Shown piece after piece: positions 42,578 through 51,899 of a DNA stretch of 64,000 nucleotides (positions are counted from its first letter, which is position 1; the number at the start of each line of letters is the position of its first letter). The position numbers were made by a program, and so were the translations under genes. Source of the stretch: G020348185 sp964525045 (GTDB taxonomy: Bacteria; Nitrospirota; Nitrospiria; Nitrospirales; UBA8639); NCBI GenBank assembly GCA_964525045.1, contig CAZGFD010000013.1:1-64000 (forward strand), in the 5' to 3' direction. Below the pieces are notes generated by a model, which was given only the letters and a program-made list of their open reading frames with translations, had not been told where the DNA came from and ran no database searches.

Positions 42578-43806
42578 TTCTCCGTGCGGGGACTATGTTC
42601 TAACTGAAATTCCTCATGTAATGAACGAAGGGCCAGCTCAAAAAATTTTTCTTCTATTACACAGGAAATTTTAATCTCCGATGTGCTAATCATCATAATA
42701 TTGATGCCCTCCCGCGAAAGGGTTTGAAACATGCGAGACGCCACACCTGAATGTGAGCGCATGCCAACCCCCACAAGTGACACTTTGGCGATATCGTCCT
42801 TCACTTCGACAGAACGGGCCCCGATTTCCTTAGCGATATCCCGGACCAGGCTCAAGGCTTGAGGCAAATCCCCTTTGGGGACGGTAAAGGAAATATCCGT
42901 CAGGGAATCCTGGCTGACATTTTGAATTATCATGTCGACAATAATGGCCGCATCAGCAACGGCGCCAAATAGTTTGGCTGCAATTCCCGGACTATCAGGC
43001 ACCCCCACAACCGTAACCTTGGCTTGATTTCGATCGCCAGTCACCCCTGAGACCGTCACACGTTCCATCTCAGCATCTTCATGTGTCACAAGAGATCCTT
43101 CCCCTTCTGAAAAACTTGATTTGACTTCAAGCGGTACTCCAAACTTGGCCGCAAATTCAACCGACCGGGCTTGAAGCACCTTCGCCCCCATACTGGCTAA
43201 TTCTAACATTTCTTCATAGGAAAGTTTTTCCAGTCGACGGGCATTGGGAACAATCCGAGGATCAGCGGTATACACCCCTTCGACATCGGTATAAATTACA
43301 CACCGATCGGCTTTTAACGCCGACGCTAATGCCACAGCGGTTAAATCTGATCCTCCACGGCCCAAAGTCGTCACATCTGAGGATTCATTGATCCCCTGAA
43401 AACCGGCCACAATAGGAATGATTCCATCAGCCAGGGTCCCCTTAACCCGATCGGCGGTCACCCTGGTAATTCGAGCTTTGGTGTGAGAACTGTTCGTGAC
43501 AATCCCAACCTGGCGGCCGGTAAAGGACCTGGCCCGTAACCCTCGTTCTTGCAAGGTCATCGTCATCAGGGCAATGGTCACCCGCTCTCCCGAAGAGAGA
43601 AGCATATCTAGTTCTCGTTCATCGGGGTTTTGTGATACTCGCTGGGCCATTTGACATAATCGGTCCGTTTCTCCACTCATCGCGGACAGAACGACAACCA
43701 ATTGATGGCCGGCACGAGCCGACTTTTCGATGATGTCGGCAACCACTTGAATGCGATCCAAACTTCCGACCGAGGTCCCCCCGAACTTTTGAATGAGAAG
43801 AGCCAT
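42574..43806 (-). CDS. lysC: Aspartate kinase
   Basis: First enzyme of the aspartate pathway (lysine, methionine, threonine). N-terminal kinase domain (LIQKFGGTSVGSLDRI, GFQGINESSDVTTLGRGGSDLTAVALA, IYTDVEGVYTADPRIV) and two C-terminal ACT domains for feedback control (VVGVPDSPGIAAKLFGAVAD and LVGVGMRSHSGVASRMFQTL). 410 residues. Positioned between the ApgM-type gene (five-base gap) and cimA (overlap). Confidence 0.96.
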   Translation of the reverse strand: MALLIQKFGGTSVGSLDRIQVVADIIEKSARAGHQLVVVLSAMSGETDRLCQMAQRVSQNPDERELDMLLSSGERVTIALMTMTLQERGLRARSFTGRQVGIVTNSSHTKARITRVTADRVKGTLADGIIPIVAGFQGINESSDVTTLGRGGSDLTAVALASALKADRCVIYTDVEGVYTADPRIVPNARRLEKLSYEEMLELASMGAKVLQARSVEFAAKFGVPLEVKSSFSEGEGSLVTHEDAEMERVTVSGVTGDRNQAKVTVVGVPDSPGIAAKLFGAVADAAIIVDMIIQNVSQDSLTDISFTVPKGDLPQALSLVRDIAKEIGARSVEVKDDIAKVSLVGVGMRSHSGVASRMFQTLSREGINIMMISTSEIKISCVIEEKFFELALRSLHEEFQLEHSPRTEK

Positions 43807-43811
43807 GGGTC

Positions 43812-45035
43812 TTATGGACTCGCCAGCAACCGTTCTATAATTCGCGTGGCATCCCGATTGCCCCTTTCTCCGGCTTCAACTTCATTAAACGTTCCCCCCA
43901 AATTTTCCGATTTGGATCCCTTGGATTTATATAGAACATACGGAGTGGGCCCCCCTGCGGAGGCAGACACATCCTCTTCATCATGGTTGCAGGCTACCAA
44001 CAGACAATAATCTTCAAAATCTCTAAGAGACCTGAGGAGGGGACCTATTAATCCATCATCCATGGCTTCTGCCCACTTGACGAATTCTTGTCCATTCTTC
44101 ATGTCACCGTTATGAGGATTTGGGGCATGAATATAGACAAAGTCCTTGGTTTGAAGGGCCTTGTGACAGATTTTAGCGTAAAAACCAAAATCTGATTGAT
44201 GGAATTCTTTATAATCCTGAGGATTCATCGCCTCTAACCCGGCACAAATGCCAACGCCAAGATGAAGATCAACCGTGGAAACCGTCACCCCTGTCATCGA
44301 CCATCGATCCGCCCAACTTGGTAACTCTTTGGCCTTCCCTGCACCCCACAGCCAGAGACAATTGGCGGGATGCAGGCCAGTTTCTTCTCGTTCAATATTG
44401 ACGGGATGATTCCGAAGAACAATCCAGGATGCCTCGATGAGTTCCTTTAAAATGTCTGATCCTTCCCCGGTTGGAAGATAGGGTTCGATGCTTTTCCCGA
44501 GAGCTGCATGTGGATTCCCGCATCCTCGGCGGGCCACCCCGCCCGCCCACACCATGAGATGCCGATGGCCCTTTCCGGTATAAAACTGAATGGTCTCTGA
44601 CCCCATTTGATCATTAACCGCATCGATTAAATCCCTGGCATCCTCCGATTCAATTCCCCCTGCTCGATCATCGAGCATGAACAAATGTGAACCCATCTTT
44701 TTACTATCACTCTTTCCCTCCATCAAACCAAGAGTGACGAGATGACACAGAAAAGCCACATCCTGTTTTTCAAGCCCTATCTCCAAACTTGCCGCCTCGA
44801 ATGGCCCTGGACCCGAATAATATTTGTACGGATCATATCCCAGAAGCCCCAAATGGATTCGTTCGCCAGACCGGGGGGCGTTTTCGCCAGGCAGAATTAA
44901 TTGGCCATATTCGCTCTCCCCTGCCAAAGAATCCAAATTGGGAGTCGAAGCCACTTGAAGGGGTGTCCGTCCACCTAACTCTTTGAGTGGAGCCGAGGCC
45001 ATTCCATCAGCTTGCACAAAGACGATCTTCATCAC
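43812..45035 (-). CDS. ApgM-family protein, proposed homoserine kinase
   Basis: Alkaline-phosphatase superfamily protein of 407 residues with ApgM features: N-terminal QADGMASAPLKELGGRTPLQVASTPNLDSLA, LLGYDPYKYYSGPGPFEAASL, FYTGKGHRHLMVW, STVDLHLGVGICAGL and VACNHDEEDVSA. The subfamily found in threonine operons without thrB has been annotated (TIGR02535) as proposed homoserine kinase. Its setting here fits: hom and thrC upstream, lysC downstream, no thrB in the operon. The loop carrying the nucleophilic serine reads PRSGERIHLGLLGYDP, one residue longer than usual, so the exact nucleophile is unclear. Phosphoglycerate mutase activity remains possible. Confidence 0.85.
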   Translation of the reverse strand: MMKIVFVQADGMASAPLKELGGRTPLQVASTPNLDSLAGESEYGQLILPGENAPRSGERIHLGLLGYDPYKYYSGPGPFEAASLEIGLEKQDVAFLCHLVTLGLMEGKSDSKKMGSHLFMLDDRAGGIESEDARDLIDAVNDQMGSETIQFYTGKGHRHLMVWAGGVARRGCGNPHAALGKSIEPYLPTGEGSDILKELIEASWIVLRNHPVNIEREETGLHPANCLWLWGAGKAKELPSWADRWSMTGVTVSTVDLHLGVGICAGLEAMNPQDYKEFHQSDFGFYAKICHKALQTKDFVYIHAPNPHNGDMKNGQEFVKWAEAMDDGLIGPLLRSLRDFEDYCLLVACNHDEEDVSASAGGPTPYVLYKSKGSKSENLGGTFNEVEAGERGNRDATRIIERLLASP

Positions 45036-45093
45036 GAAGCAGTCTTCTTGAATTGTTCAAGGAGATGTGGAATAGGTCCCTTCCCGATTCACG

Positions 45094-46152
45094 TTAAATC
45101 GACAAGGCGGCCACAACTTCCTCTCGAGTCGCTTGGACCGTTTGGGGTTCCGGTGACACGTTCCTTGCGGTCTCAGGATCCTTTAAACCATGCCCCGTTA
45201 ACGTACAGACGACCGTACTTCCTTCGGGCAAACGCCCAGCCGCATTCATTTTCCACACACCTGCCACTGAGGCGGCTGAGGCCGGCTCGCAAAACACCCC
45301 TTCTTCTCCCGCAATCATTCGGTAGGCTTGAAGAATTTGTTCATCGGTCACCATATCAATGTTCCCATCAGATTCTCTAATGGCTCCAAGGGCTAACGAC
45401 CAACTGGCCGGATTACCGATTCGAATCGCCGTCGCAACCGTTTGAGGATCTTCGACAATGGCACCTTTGACTATGGGGGCGGCGCCTTCGGCTTGGAACC
45501 CAACCATCTGAGGGAGGTCTTGAATCTGTCCGGCAGCCTGATACTCTTGATACCCCTTCCAATAGGCCGTGATATTCCCGGCATTGCCAACCGGAAGCAC
45601 ATGAATGACGGGCGCGCGACCGAGTTGATCACAGACCTCCATGGCCGCGGTTTTCTGCCCTTCTAACCGAAAAGGGTTGATTGAATTCACCAATTCGAAC
45701 TCGTCTTCTTGGCAGAGCTCTTTGACGATATTCAAAGCCTGATCAAAGTTCCCTTTAATTTGAATCACGCGGGCGCCATGGATCATGGCCTGAGACAATT
45801 TCCCCAGGGCAATATAATTCTCGGGTACGAGAACATAGACCGGCAATCCGGCTTTGGCTCCATACGCCGCGGCAGCCGCAGAGGTATTTCCGGTAGAGGC
45901 ACACATGACCGCACGGACCTTTTTCTCTAAGGCCTTGGACACCGCCAGCGTCATTCCTCGATCTTTAAATGACCCTGTCGGATTCGCCCCTTCGACTTTT
46001 AAGTACAGATCGACCCCTGGGCAAACGGTTTGGGCGAGATGTTTCGCATGGACAAGTGGCGTGTGGCCTTCATTCAAAGACACGACCGGAGTCGCCTCGG
46101 TCACCGGGAGAAATTTCCGGTATTCTTCGATGACGCCACGCCACTGGATCAT
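45094..46152 (-). CDS. thrC: Threonine synthase
   Basis: PLP enzyme converting O-phosphohomoserine to threonine. Fold-type II motifs: GANPTGSFKDRGMTLAV with the PLP lysine, CASTGNTSAAAAAYGAKAG, PVGNAGNITAYWKGY for the PLP phosphate, and CTLTGHGLKDP. 352 residues from the ATG at 46152 (MIQWRGVIEEY is the family start and AGGTGA lies just before it). In-frame ATG at 46176 and TTG at 46215 inside hom are less likely. Confidence 0.94.
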   Translation of the reverse strand: MIQWRGVIEEYRKFLPVTEATPVVSLNEGHTPLVHAKHLAQTVCPGVDLYLKVEGANPTGSFKDRGMTLAVSKALEKKVRAVMCASTGNTSAAAAAYGAKAGLPVYVLVPENYIALGKLSQAMIHGARVIQIKGNFDQALNIVKELCQEDEFELVNSINPFRLEGQKTAAMEVCDQLGRAPVIHVLPVGNAGNITAYWKGYQEYQAAGQIQDLPQMVGFQAEGAAPIVKGAIVEDPQTVATAIRIGNPASWSLALGAIRESDGNIDMVTDEQILQAYRMIAGEEGVFCEPASAASVAGVWKMNAAGRLPEGSTVVCTLTGHGLKDPETARNVSPEPQTVQATREEVVAALSI

Positions 46153-46195
46153 GGGTTCACCTGATGATTCCCACATCCCATACAAATAAGAACGC

Positions 46196-47509
46196 TCACT
46201 GCTCAACTCCTTCAATCCTCAACAGAGTCGTGGGTTCAGAGACGAACGAAAGACGATTGATCGTTTGAAGGGCCGTCTGTACCGATTGTTCTAATGAGCG
46301 ATGTGTCATAATCACCAATGGTACCGTTTGTCCTTCCTCACGTCCTTTTTGAAGGACCGAGGAAATACTAATGCCGTGATCCCCTAACACCCCTGAAATT
46401 TTGGATAGGACTCCCGGCTGGTCAAGAACCATAAATCGCAAGTAATACATACTCGTGACTTCTTCAATGGGGCGTATTCGAAGAGGAATTCGTCGATTCC
46501 ATTGAAATGACGTCGTAGGAACCCGACCTGATATGTGTTTCAATCGATTACGGGAAACATCGATAATATCGCTGACGACAGCACTCGCCGTGGGGAGAGA
46601 ACCCGCCCCTTTTCCATATAGCACAATGTCCCCCACGGCATCCCCAATAAAGTGGATAGCATTGTACACGCCGCTGACCCGCGCAATAGGTGACTCCGAA
46701 GGAACCAGCGTCGGATGCACCCGGGCTTCAATCTCCCCATCCTGAAGTTTGGCAATCACCAATAATTTAACCGTTAGCCCAAATTCACGAGCGGATTCGA
46801 TATCGAGGGTCGAAAGCTGGGAGATCCCCTCCGTATAGATCTCTTTAATGTTTACCGGCGTTCCATAAGATAAGTTGACCAGAATAGCTAATTTGTGTGC
46901 CGCGTCAAGGCCCTCCACATCCAGGGTTGGATCAGCTTCGGCATACCCGTATCTCCTCGCTTCCTCGAGCACTTCAGGAAAGCTTTTCCCCTCTTCCGTC
47001 ATGCGAGTCAAAATATAATTCGAGGTGCCATTCATGATCCCAAACATTGAGGAAATGTGATTCGCCGCAAGTCCTTCAGTTAAAGACCGAATAATCGGAA
47101 TTCCTCCTCCGACACTTGCCTCAAACCCTAGATCGCCATCGGCGGCGTCTGCCGCATGAAAAACCTCTTCTCCATGAATCGCTAACAATGCTTTATTGGC
47201 CGTGACCACGTGTTTCCCCTGCTCCAATGCGGTCAGAATAAAACGCTTCGCCACATCGTACCCACCAATGAGTTCGACCACCACGTCAATCTGGGGATCG
47301 TGAAGGACCGACTCGGCATCCGTCGTCAGGATTCCTTCTGGCAACCCCACACCTCTATCGGTCTGGACATCAAGGTCTGCGACTCGAACAAGTTCAATGG
47401 GAACGCCTACTCGTTTAGCAATAAGCTCGGCATTGTTTAGAAGGATTTTTGCCACCCCCGTCCCAACGGTCCCAAATCCAATCATCCCTACCGCCATTCG
47501 CGAGGTCAT
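46196..47509 (-). CDS. hom: Homoserine dehydrogenase
   Basis: NAD(P)H-dependent reduction of aspartate semialdehyde to homoserine. N-terminal Rossmann motif VGMIGFGTVGTGVAKIL, VTANKALLAIHG, catalytic FEASVGGGIPIIRSL and GIMNGTSNYILTRM; a C-terminal ACT domain (FMVLDQPGVLSKISGVLGDHGISI) for feedback by threonine. 437 residues. ATGA overlap with the aminotransferase gene upstream. Confidence 0.96.
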   Translation of the reverse strand: MTSRMAVGMIGFGTVGTGVAKILLNNAELIAKRVGVPIELVRVADLDVQTDRGVGLPEGILTTDAESVLHDPQIDVVVELIGGYDVAKRFILTALEQGKHVVTANKALLAIHGEEVFHAADAADGDLGFEASVGGGIPIIRSLTEGLAANHISSMFGIMNGTSNYILTRMTEEGKSFPEVLEEARRYGYAEADPTLDVEGLDAAHKLAILVNLSYGTPVNIKEIYTEGISQLSTLDIESAREFGLTVKLLVIAKLQDGEIEARVHPTLVPSESPIARVSGVYNAIHFIGDAVGDIVLYGKGAGSLPTASAVVSDIIDVSRNRLKHISGRVPTTSFQWNRRIPLRIRPIEEVTSMYYLRFMVLDQPGVLSKISGVLGDHGISISSVLQKGREEGQTVPLVIMTHRSLEQSVQTALQTINRLSFVSEPTTLLRIEGVEQ

Positions 47510-48693
47510 GGTATGCCACCTTCCAACTTCAGCACTTGTTTCATTCCCCGAATCGCCTGATGAATGCGGTGCTCATTTTCCACGAGGGCAAAGCGCACAT
47601 ATTCATCTCCCCCTTCTCCAAACCCAATGCCTGGGGAGACAGCGACTTTTGCCTCGCGGAGGAGCAATTTGGAAAATTCCAGAGATCCCATGCCTACAAA
47701 CTTCCTGGGGATGCGGGCCCAAAGGAACATTGTGGCTCGTGGATAATCCACCGACCAACCGATCCGATTCAATCCTTCCACCAAGGCATTGCGTCGACGC
47801 TCATATCGATTGACAACCGTTTTCACGCAATCTTGGGGCCCGTTCAACGCAATGATACTGGCGATCTGGATTGGTTGGAACATGCCATAATCCAGATAAC
47901 TTTTTATTTTGGTCAAGGCGGAAATCATCTCGCGATTCCCGACACAAAAACCCACCCGCCACCCAGGCATGTTATAGCTCTTCGAAAGGGAGTAAAATTC
48001 TACACCGATCTTTTTGGCATCGGGAACCTGAAGCAGGCTAGGGGCTCGATACCCATCGAACACGAGGTCGGCATAGGCCAGATCGTGGATAACATAAACC
48101 TCATGTTCTAATGCGAATGCGACAAGTTTTTTGAAGAACTCCAAGTCAACCACACTTGTGGTTGGGTTATGGGGGAAACTCATAATGATGGCACGTGGGC
48201 GAGGCTGTGTCTGACGATACACCCGCATCAAATTCTCAAAAAAATCTTCCGCTGGTTGAAGCTCAACACCTCGAACCTCTCCTCCGGCAATAATCACACT
48301 GTACATGTGGATGGGATATGTCGGTGTCGGCGTAAGAACCACATCACCCGGTCCCAGCATCGCCAAGGCTAAATGAGACAAGCCTTCTTTGACACCGAGT
48401 GTGACAATCGCTTCGTTTTCAGGATCTAACTTGACGTCGTAATGCCTTTGATACCACGCGCAAATGGCATGTCGTAATTTCGTAATGCCACGGGAGGCCG
48501 AATACCGATGATTTCTCCCGTTCCTCGCAGCTTCGGTCAACTTATCTACGATGTGGGTGGGGGTGGGTTGGTCCGGATTCCCCATGCCGAGATCGATTAT
48601 ATCCTCTCCACGCTGACGTGCCTCTAACTTGAGGGTTTGCACCTGGGCGAATACGTAATGGGGCAACCGCTCGATTCTAAAAAAAGGCTTCAT
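47506..48693 (-). CDS. alaC: Class I/II aminotransferase (AlaC type)
   Basis: PLP-dependent aminotransferase of 395 residues: LGMGNPDQPTP, SASRGITKLRHAI, MSFPHNPTTSVVD, VIHDLAYADLVFDGY, and the PLP lysine in FYSLSKSYNMPGWRVGF. Closest style is AlaC/aspartate-type; substrate could be alanine/pyruvate or a branched aspartate-family keto acid. As first gene of the hom-thrC-lysC operon it might supply aspartate or work with pyruvate. The start has no strong ribosome-binding site and lies about nine bases after the predicted transcription start. Confidence 0.9.
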   Translation of the reverse strand: MKPFFRIERLPHYVFAQVQTLKLEARQRGEDIIDLGMGNPDQPTPTHIVDKLTEAARNGRNHRYSASRGITKLRHAICAWYQRHYDVKLDPENEAIVTLGVKEGLSHLALAMLGPGDVVLTPTPTYPIHMYSVIIAGGEVRGVELQPAEDFFENLMRVYRQTQPRPRAIIMSFPHNPTTSVVDLEFFKKLVAFALEHEVYVIHDLAYADLVFDGYRAPSLLQVPDAKKIGVEFYSLSKSYNMPGWRVGFCVGNREMISALTKIKSYLDYGMFQPIQIASIIALNGPQDCVKTVVNRYERRRNALVEGLNRIGWSVDYPRATMFLWARIPRKFVGMGSLEFSKLLLREAKVAVSPGIGFGEGGDEYVRFALVENEHRIHQAIRGMKQVLKLEGGIP

Positions 48694-48708
48694 AGATCGT
48701 AGGTCCGT

Positions 48709-48737
48709 ATTATATGGTCATGAAGAATTTTAGCCAA
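48709..48737 (-). promoter_or_regulatory. Sigma70-type promoter of the threonine/isoleucine operon
   Basis: On the minus strand TTGGCT (48732-48737), 17-base spacer, TATAAT (48709-48714). The start of transcription would fall near 48702, leaving a leader of only about nine bases before the ATG at 48693; no attenuator is possible in that space. Confidence 0.65.
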
Positions 48738-48810
48738 AACCCTTTTAAATTTGGGGATTTTTTATTCTAGATGAGCGGAGCGGACCAGTCAATTTTTCAA
48801 GCCGGATAAA

Positions 48811-48843
48811 GTTTCAAAGGTTTCAGGTTTCAAGTTTCAGGTT
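48811..48843. repeat. GTTTCAGG-type heptad repeat, copy 5
   Basis: GTTTCAAAGGTTTCAGGTTT followed by CAAGTTTCAGG, in the divergent gap between alaC and pdxJ. Confidence 0.7.
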
Positions 48844-48876
48844 GAAAACGGAAACCTTTCCCCTTCCGCCAATTTC

Positions 48877-48906
48877 TTGCGGGCTCATTTTCGGTTCTGA
48901 CATAAT
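48877..48906 (+). promoter_or_regulatory. Promoter of pdxJ
   Basis: TTGCGG (48877-48882), 18-base spacer, extended -10 TGACATAAT with hexamer CATAAT (48901-48906). About 48 bases before the pdxJ start, which has GGAAAGGA in front. Confidence 0.5.
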
Positions 48907-48954
48907 GGGATTCGTTTCAACTTTACGCGGTTTAACGGTACGGAAAGGACTTGA

Positions 48955-49659
48955 ATGCCAAGATTAGGCGTCAATATTGACCATGTGGCAACCCTTCGAC
49001 AAGCCCGGGGGGGACGGGAGCCCGATCCGCTCGGTGCGGCCATACTGGTTGAATTTGCCGGAGCCGATGGGGTGGTGGTTCATCCTCGTGAAGATCGACG
49101 TCATATCCAGGACCGGGACTTGATTTTACTGAAAGAGACCGTTCAAACCAAACTGAATGTAGAAATGGCCGCCAAGGAATCAGTGGCCAAAATTGCCCCG
49201 AACGTCCGACCTGATCTTGTCACCCTTGTACCGGAACGCCGCCAGGAACTTACCACGGAAGGGGGACTCGCCGTTGCCGAACATCCTGAACGACTTCAGG
49301 AGATCACCACCCAGTTCCATGATAGTGGAATACCGGTGAGCCTCTTTATTGACCCCGATGTCACCCAGGTTCAAGCCGCCCACAGCATTCATACCGATGC
49401 AATTGACCTCCACACAGGACCGTATGCCAATACCAGCCGATTTCAAGAAGAACAAGCTGAATTCGAAAACCTCTTGCAAACCGCTACATTAGCTTCTAAG
49501 CTCGGACTCGGCATTCATGCTGGCCATGGATTGAATTACCAGAATGTGAGACGGCTGACACAAATTCCCGAGAACTCGGAATTGAATATCGGGCATAGTA
49601 TTCTTGCTTGTTCGGTATTCGTCGGGCTAGATCGGGAAGTTCGGGAAATGAAAGCCTAA
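48955..49659 (+). CDS. pdxJ: Pyridoxine 5'-phosphate synthase
   Basis: TIM-barrel enzyme forming the vitamin B6 ring from 1-deoxyxylulose 5-phosphate and 3-amino-1-hydroxyacetone phosphate. Seen: LGVNIDHVATLRQARGG, VVHPREDRRHIQDRD, LNVEMAA, TLVPERRQELTTEGG, SLFIDPD, GIHAGHGLNYQNVRRL and ELNIGHSILA. 234 residues, normal. First of a co-directional group; the acpS gene that often follows pdxJ is absent here. Confidence 0.97.
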   Translation: MPRLGVNIDHVATLRQARGGREPDPLGAAILVEFAGADGVVVHPREDRRHIQDRDLILLKETVQTKLNVEMAAKESVAKIAPNVRPDLVTLVPERRQELTTEGGLAVAEHPERLQEITTQFHDSGIPVSLFIDPDVTQVQAAHSIHTDAIDLHTGPYANTSRFQEEQAEFENLLQTATLASKLGLGIHAGHGLNYQNVRRLTQIPENSELNIGHSILACSVFVGLDREVREMKA

Positions 49660-49821
49660 ATCTCTTGACCGTTCCAATCTCAAGGTTGCACCTCAATCAG
49701 CCATTACGCATAAAAAGGAAGAATCGTTTTGTGATGGGAACGATCCGACCCCTCCAGGCGGCTCATGAAGCCCCACCCTTGCATCATGATTTGAGTGATC
49801 TCATGGCCTGAGAGACCATCC

Positions 49822-51384
49822 ATGTTTCTTGTTACCGCTGCTCAGATGCAATCTCTGGATCGACGTACCATTGAGGAAGCCAAGGTGCCTGGAACCACCC
49901 TCATGGAGCGTGCCGGTCGCGGGGTAGTGGAAGCCCTTGAACAGGCCTTTGGCTCCCCAGCCGGAAAACGCGTGACAATTTTCTGCGGTAAGGGCAACAA
50001 TGGGGGGGACGGATTCGTTGTGGCTCGGCTACTTCGCCGGAAACGAGCCAGGGTCAGTGTCTTGCTCTTGGCCGATCCTAAAGAACTGAGAGGAGACGCC
50101 CAATCCATGTATCGCCGACTGGTCCGGTCGGCTGGAGCTTCCGTCGTCACCGCTCAGCCCGCAAAAGGCCGAATTCGCGAACGAGCCGATCATGCCGACT
50201 TTCTCATCGATGCCTTGCTAGGCACAGGGCTTTCATCTCCTGTGAAAGGTCGATATCAGGAAGCCATCGCAGCGATGAATGGCTCATTGGCGCCAACTAT
50301 CGCCGTTGATCTCCCCTCAGGAATTCACAGCGACAACGGAGAAATCCTTGGAACGGCCGTTGCCGCTTCTCTGACCGTCACCTTTGGTTGTCCAAAAATT
50401 GGGCTGTATGTGGGCGGGGCAATCAATCAAGCCGGGAGAATTGTCATCTCGGATATTGGGATACCACAAGAATTCGTGAGGGCGTTATCGCTGAAGGTTC
50501 ACCTTCTGACTCCACAAATTATCAAGCCATTACTTCCTCAACGACCAATGGCGTCTCATAAAGGTACCTATGGACATGCCGGCATCATTGCCGGTTCCCC
50601 CGGAAAAACAGGAGCTGCCGCACTCGCCGGAAAATCCGCCCTCCGGATTGGTACGGGGCTGGTGACGGTCGCCACTCCAAAGACCGTGAACCCGACCCTG
50701 GAAGCCCAACTGCTCGAGGCGATGACAGCCCCGATGCCAGAAACGGATGAAGGCACGCTTGGAATTTCGGCTTATCCTTTCTTGAGTGACTTTGCGAAAA
50801 CTCGAGATGCGATTGCGATTGGCCCTGGAATTGGCATCCACCAGGAAACAGGGGAATTAGTTCGTACGATTCTTTCCAACCTGAACCAGCCGTGTGTTGT
50901 TGATGCGGATGCCCTGAATCTCCTCGCTGGGCACACTTCGATACTCTCATCGAACAAATTTCCTTATATCCTCACCCCACACCCAGGGGAAATGGCACGA
51001 CTGCTTGGCAACCTTTCTTCCGGATCCGTGAATCATGACCGCTTAGGAATTGCGCGTCGTTTCGCAAAGACGCATCACATCATAATGGTATTAAAGGGAG
51101 CTCGAACTATTATTGCGTCTCCGGACGGTCAAGCTGCAATCTGCCCCACGGGTAACCCAGGTATGGCGAGTGGAGGCATGGGCGATACGCTGACCGGAAT
51201 GATTGTCGGATTGCTTGCCCAAGGTCTTTCCCCCTGGGATGCTGCGAGAGCTGGAGTGTACCTGCATGGACTCGCCGGGGATATGGGGGCTGAAAAATTG
51301 GGACAAGCCGGATTAATCGCCAGCGACCTTATTGAGTGTATACCTCATGCCCTTAAACAAACCCTATCCTCCACCCAATCATGA
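49822..51384 (+). CDS. nnr: Bifunctional NAD(P)H-hydrate epimerase/dehydratase
   Basis: Repairs hydrated NADH and NADPH. N-terminal YjeF epimerase domain (about residues 1-215: CGKGNNGGDGFVVARLL, DALLGTGLSSPVKG, AVDLPSGIHSDNGE) and C-terminal ADP-dependent dehydratase domain (about 235-510: GTYGHAGIIAGSPGKTGAAALA, AIGPGIG, VVDADALNLL, LTPHPGEMARLL, GNPGMASGGMGDTLTG). 520 residues. ATG at 49822 chosen, since the in-frame codon at 49795 gives an unlike N-terminus. Overlaps the start of tsaE. Confidence 0.96.
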   Translation: MFLVTAAQMQSLDRRTIEEAKVPGTTLMERAGRGVVEALEQAFGSPAGKRVTIFCGKGNNGGDGFVVARLLRRKRARVSVLLLADPKELRGDAQSMYRRLVRSAGASVVTAQPAKGRIRERADHADFLIDALLGTGLSSPVKGRYQEAIAAMNGSLAPTIAVDLPSGIHSDNGEILGTAVAASLTVTFGCPKIGLYVGGAINQAGRIVISDIGIPQEFVRALSLKVHLLTPQIIKPLLPQRPMASHKGTYGHAGIIAGSPGKTGAAALAGKSALRIGTGLVTVATPKTVNPTLEAQLLEAMTAPMPETDEGTLGISAYPFLSDFAKTRDAIAIGPGIGIHQETGELVRTILSNLNQPCVVDADALNLLAGHTSILSSNKFPYILTPHPGEMARLLGNLSSGSVNHDRLGIARRFAKTHHIIMVLKGARTIIASPDGQAAICPTGNPGMASGGMGDTLTGMIVGLLAQGLSPWDAARAGVYLHGLAGDMGAEKLGQAGLIASDLIECIPHALKQTLSSTQS

Positions 51385-51892
51385 CCTCCCCCTCCATGGT
51401 CAGCCACCCCGTAATTCTGAAGAGACTTGGGTAACACGGCTTCGGTCGCTCAAAGCCACGGAAGCATTGGGGCAAGCCATAGGACATCAGCTCCGTGGTG
51501 GAGAAATTATCGCCCTGACAGGACAGATGGGAGCGGGAAAGACTGTGCTGACGAAAGGGATTGCCTCCGGATTGGGAATTTCTCACGATCAGGTGACCAG
51601 CCCAACTTTTACCATTACCCACGAGTATTCCGGCCAGCTTCGACTCATTCATGCAGACCTTTATAGGATCAACAGCTTTGCCGAGTTGAGGTCAATCGGA
51701 CTGGAGGACTATTATGGCCCCTCCACCGCAGTCGTCATTGAATGGGCGGACCGAATGGGACCCGAATTCCCACAAGATTATCTTCTGGTAAACCTGGCTC
51801 ATTCTCAGCGATATATTCGACTCGCCACCCTCACAGCCCATGGACCTCTAAGCCATGCTTTGCTAAAAAAGCTGAGAACGGAAACGAAATAG
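51347..51892 (+). CDS. tsaE: tRNA threonylcarbamoyladenosine biosynthesis protein TsaE
   Basis: P-loop ATPase that regulates the TsaBDE complex making t6A37 in ANN-decoding tRNAs. Walker A LTGQMGAGKTVLTKG, then SPTFTITHEYSG, HADLYRINSFAELRSIGLEDY and VVIEWADRM are all present. 181 residues from ATG 51347, which lies inside the end of nnr; a TTG at 51332 is possible. Seven bases before mutS. Confidence 0.94.
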   Translation: MPLNKPYPPPNHDLPLHGQPPRNSEETWVTRLRSLKATEALGQAIGHQLRGGEIIALTGQMGAGKTVLTKGIASGLGISHDQVTSPTFTITHEYSGQLRLIHADLYRINSFAELRSIGLEDYYGPSTAVVIEWADRMGPEFPQDYLLVNLAHSQRYIRLATLTAHGPLSHALLKKLRTETK

Positions 51893-51899
51893 CCTCAAC

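Noticed and set aside
46152..46215. TTG start of thrC inside hom
   Set aside because: The extra residues do not match threonine synthase N-termini, while ATG 46152 gives the family start with AGGTGA just before it.
49660..49821. acpS or a remnant between pdxJ and nnr
   Set aside because: The gap is too short and shows no holo-ACP synthase motif; the 25-codon frame at 49735 looks random.
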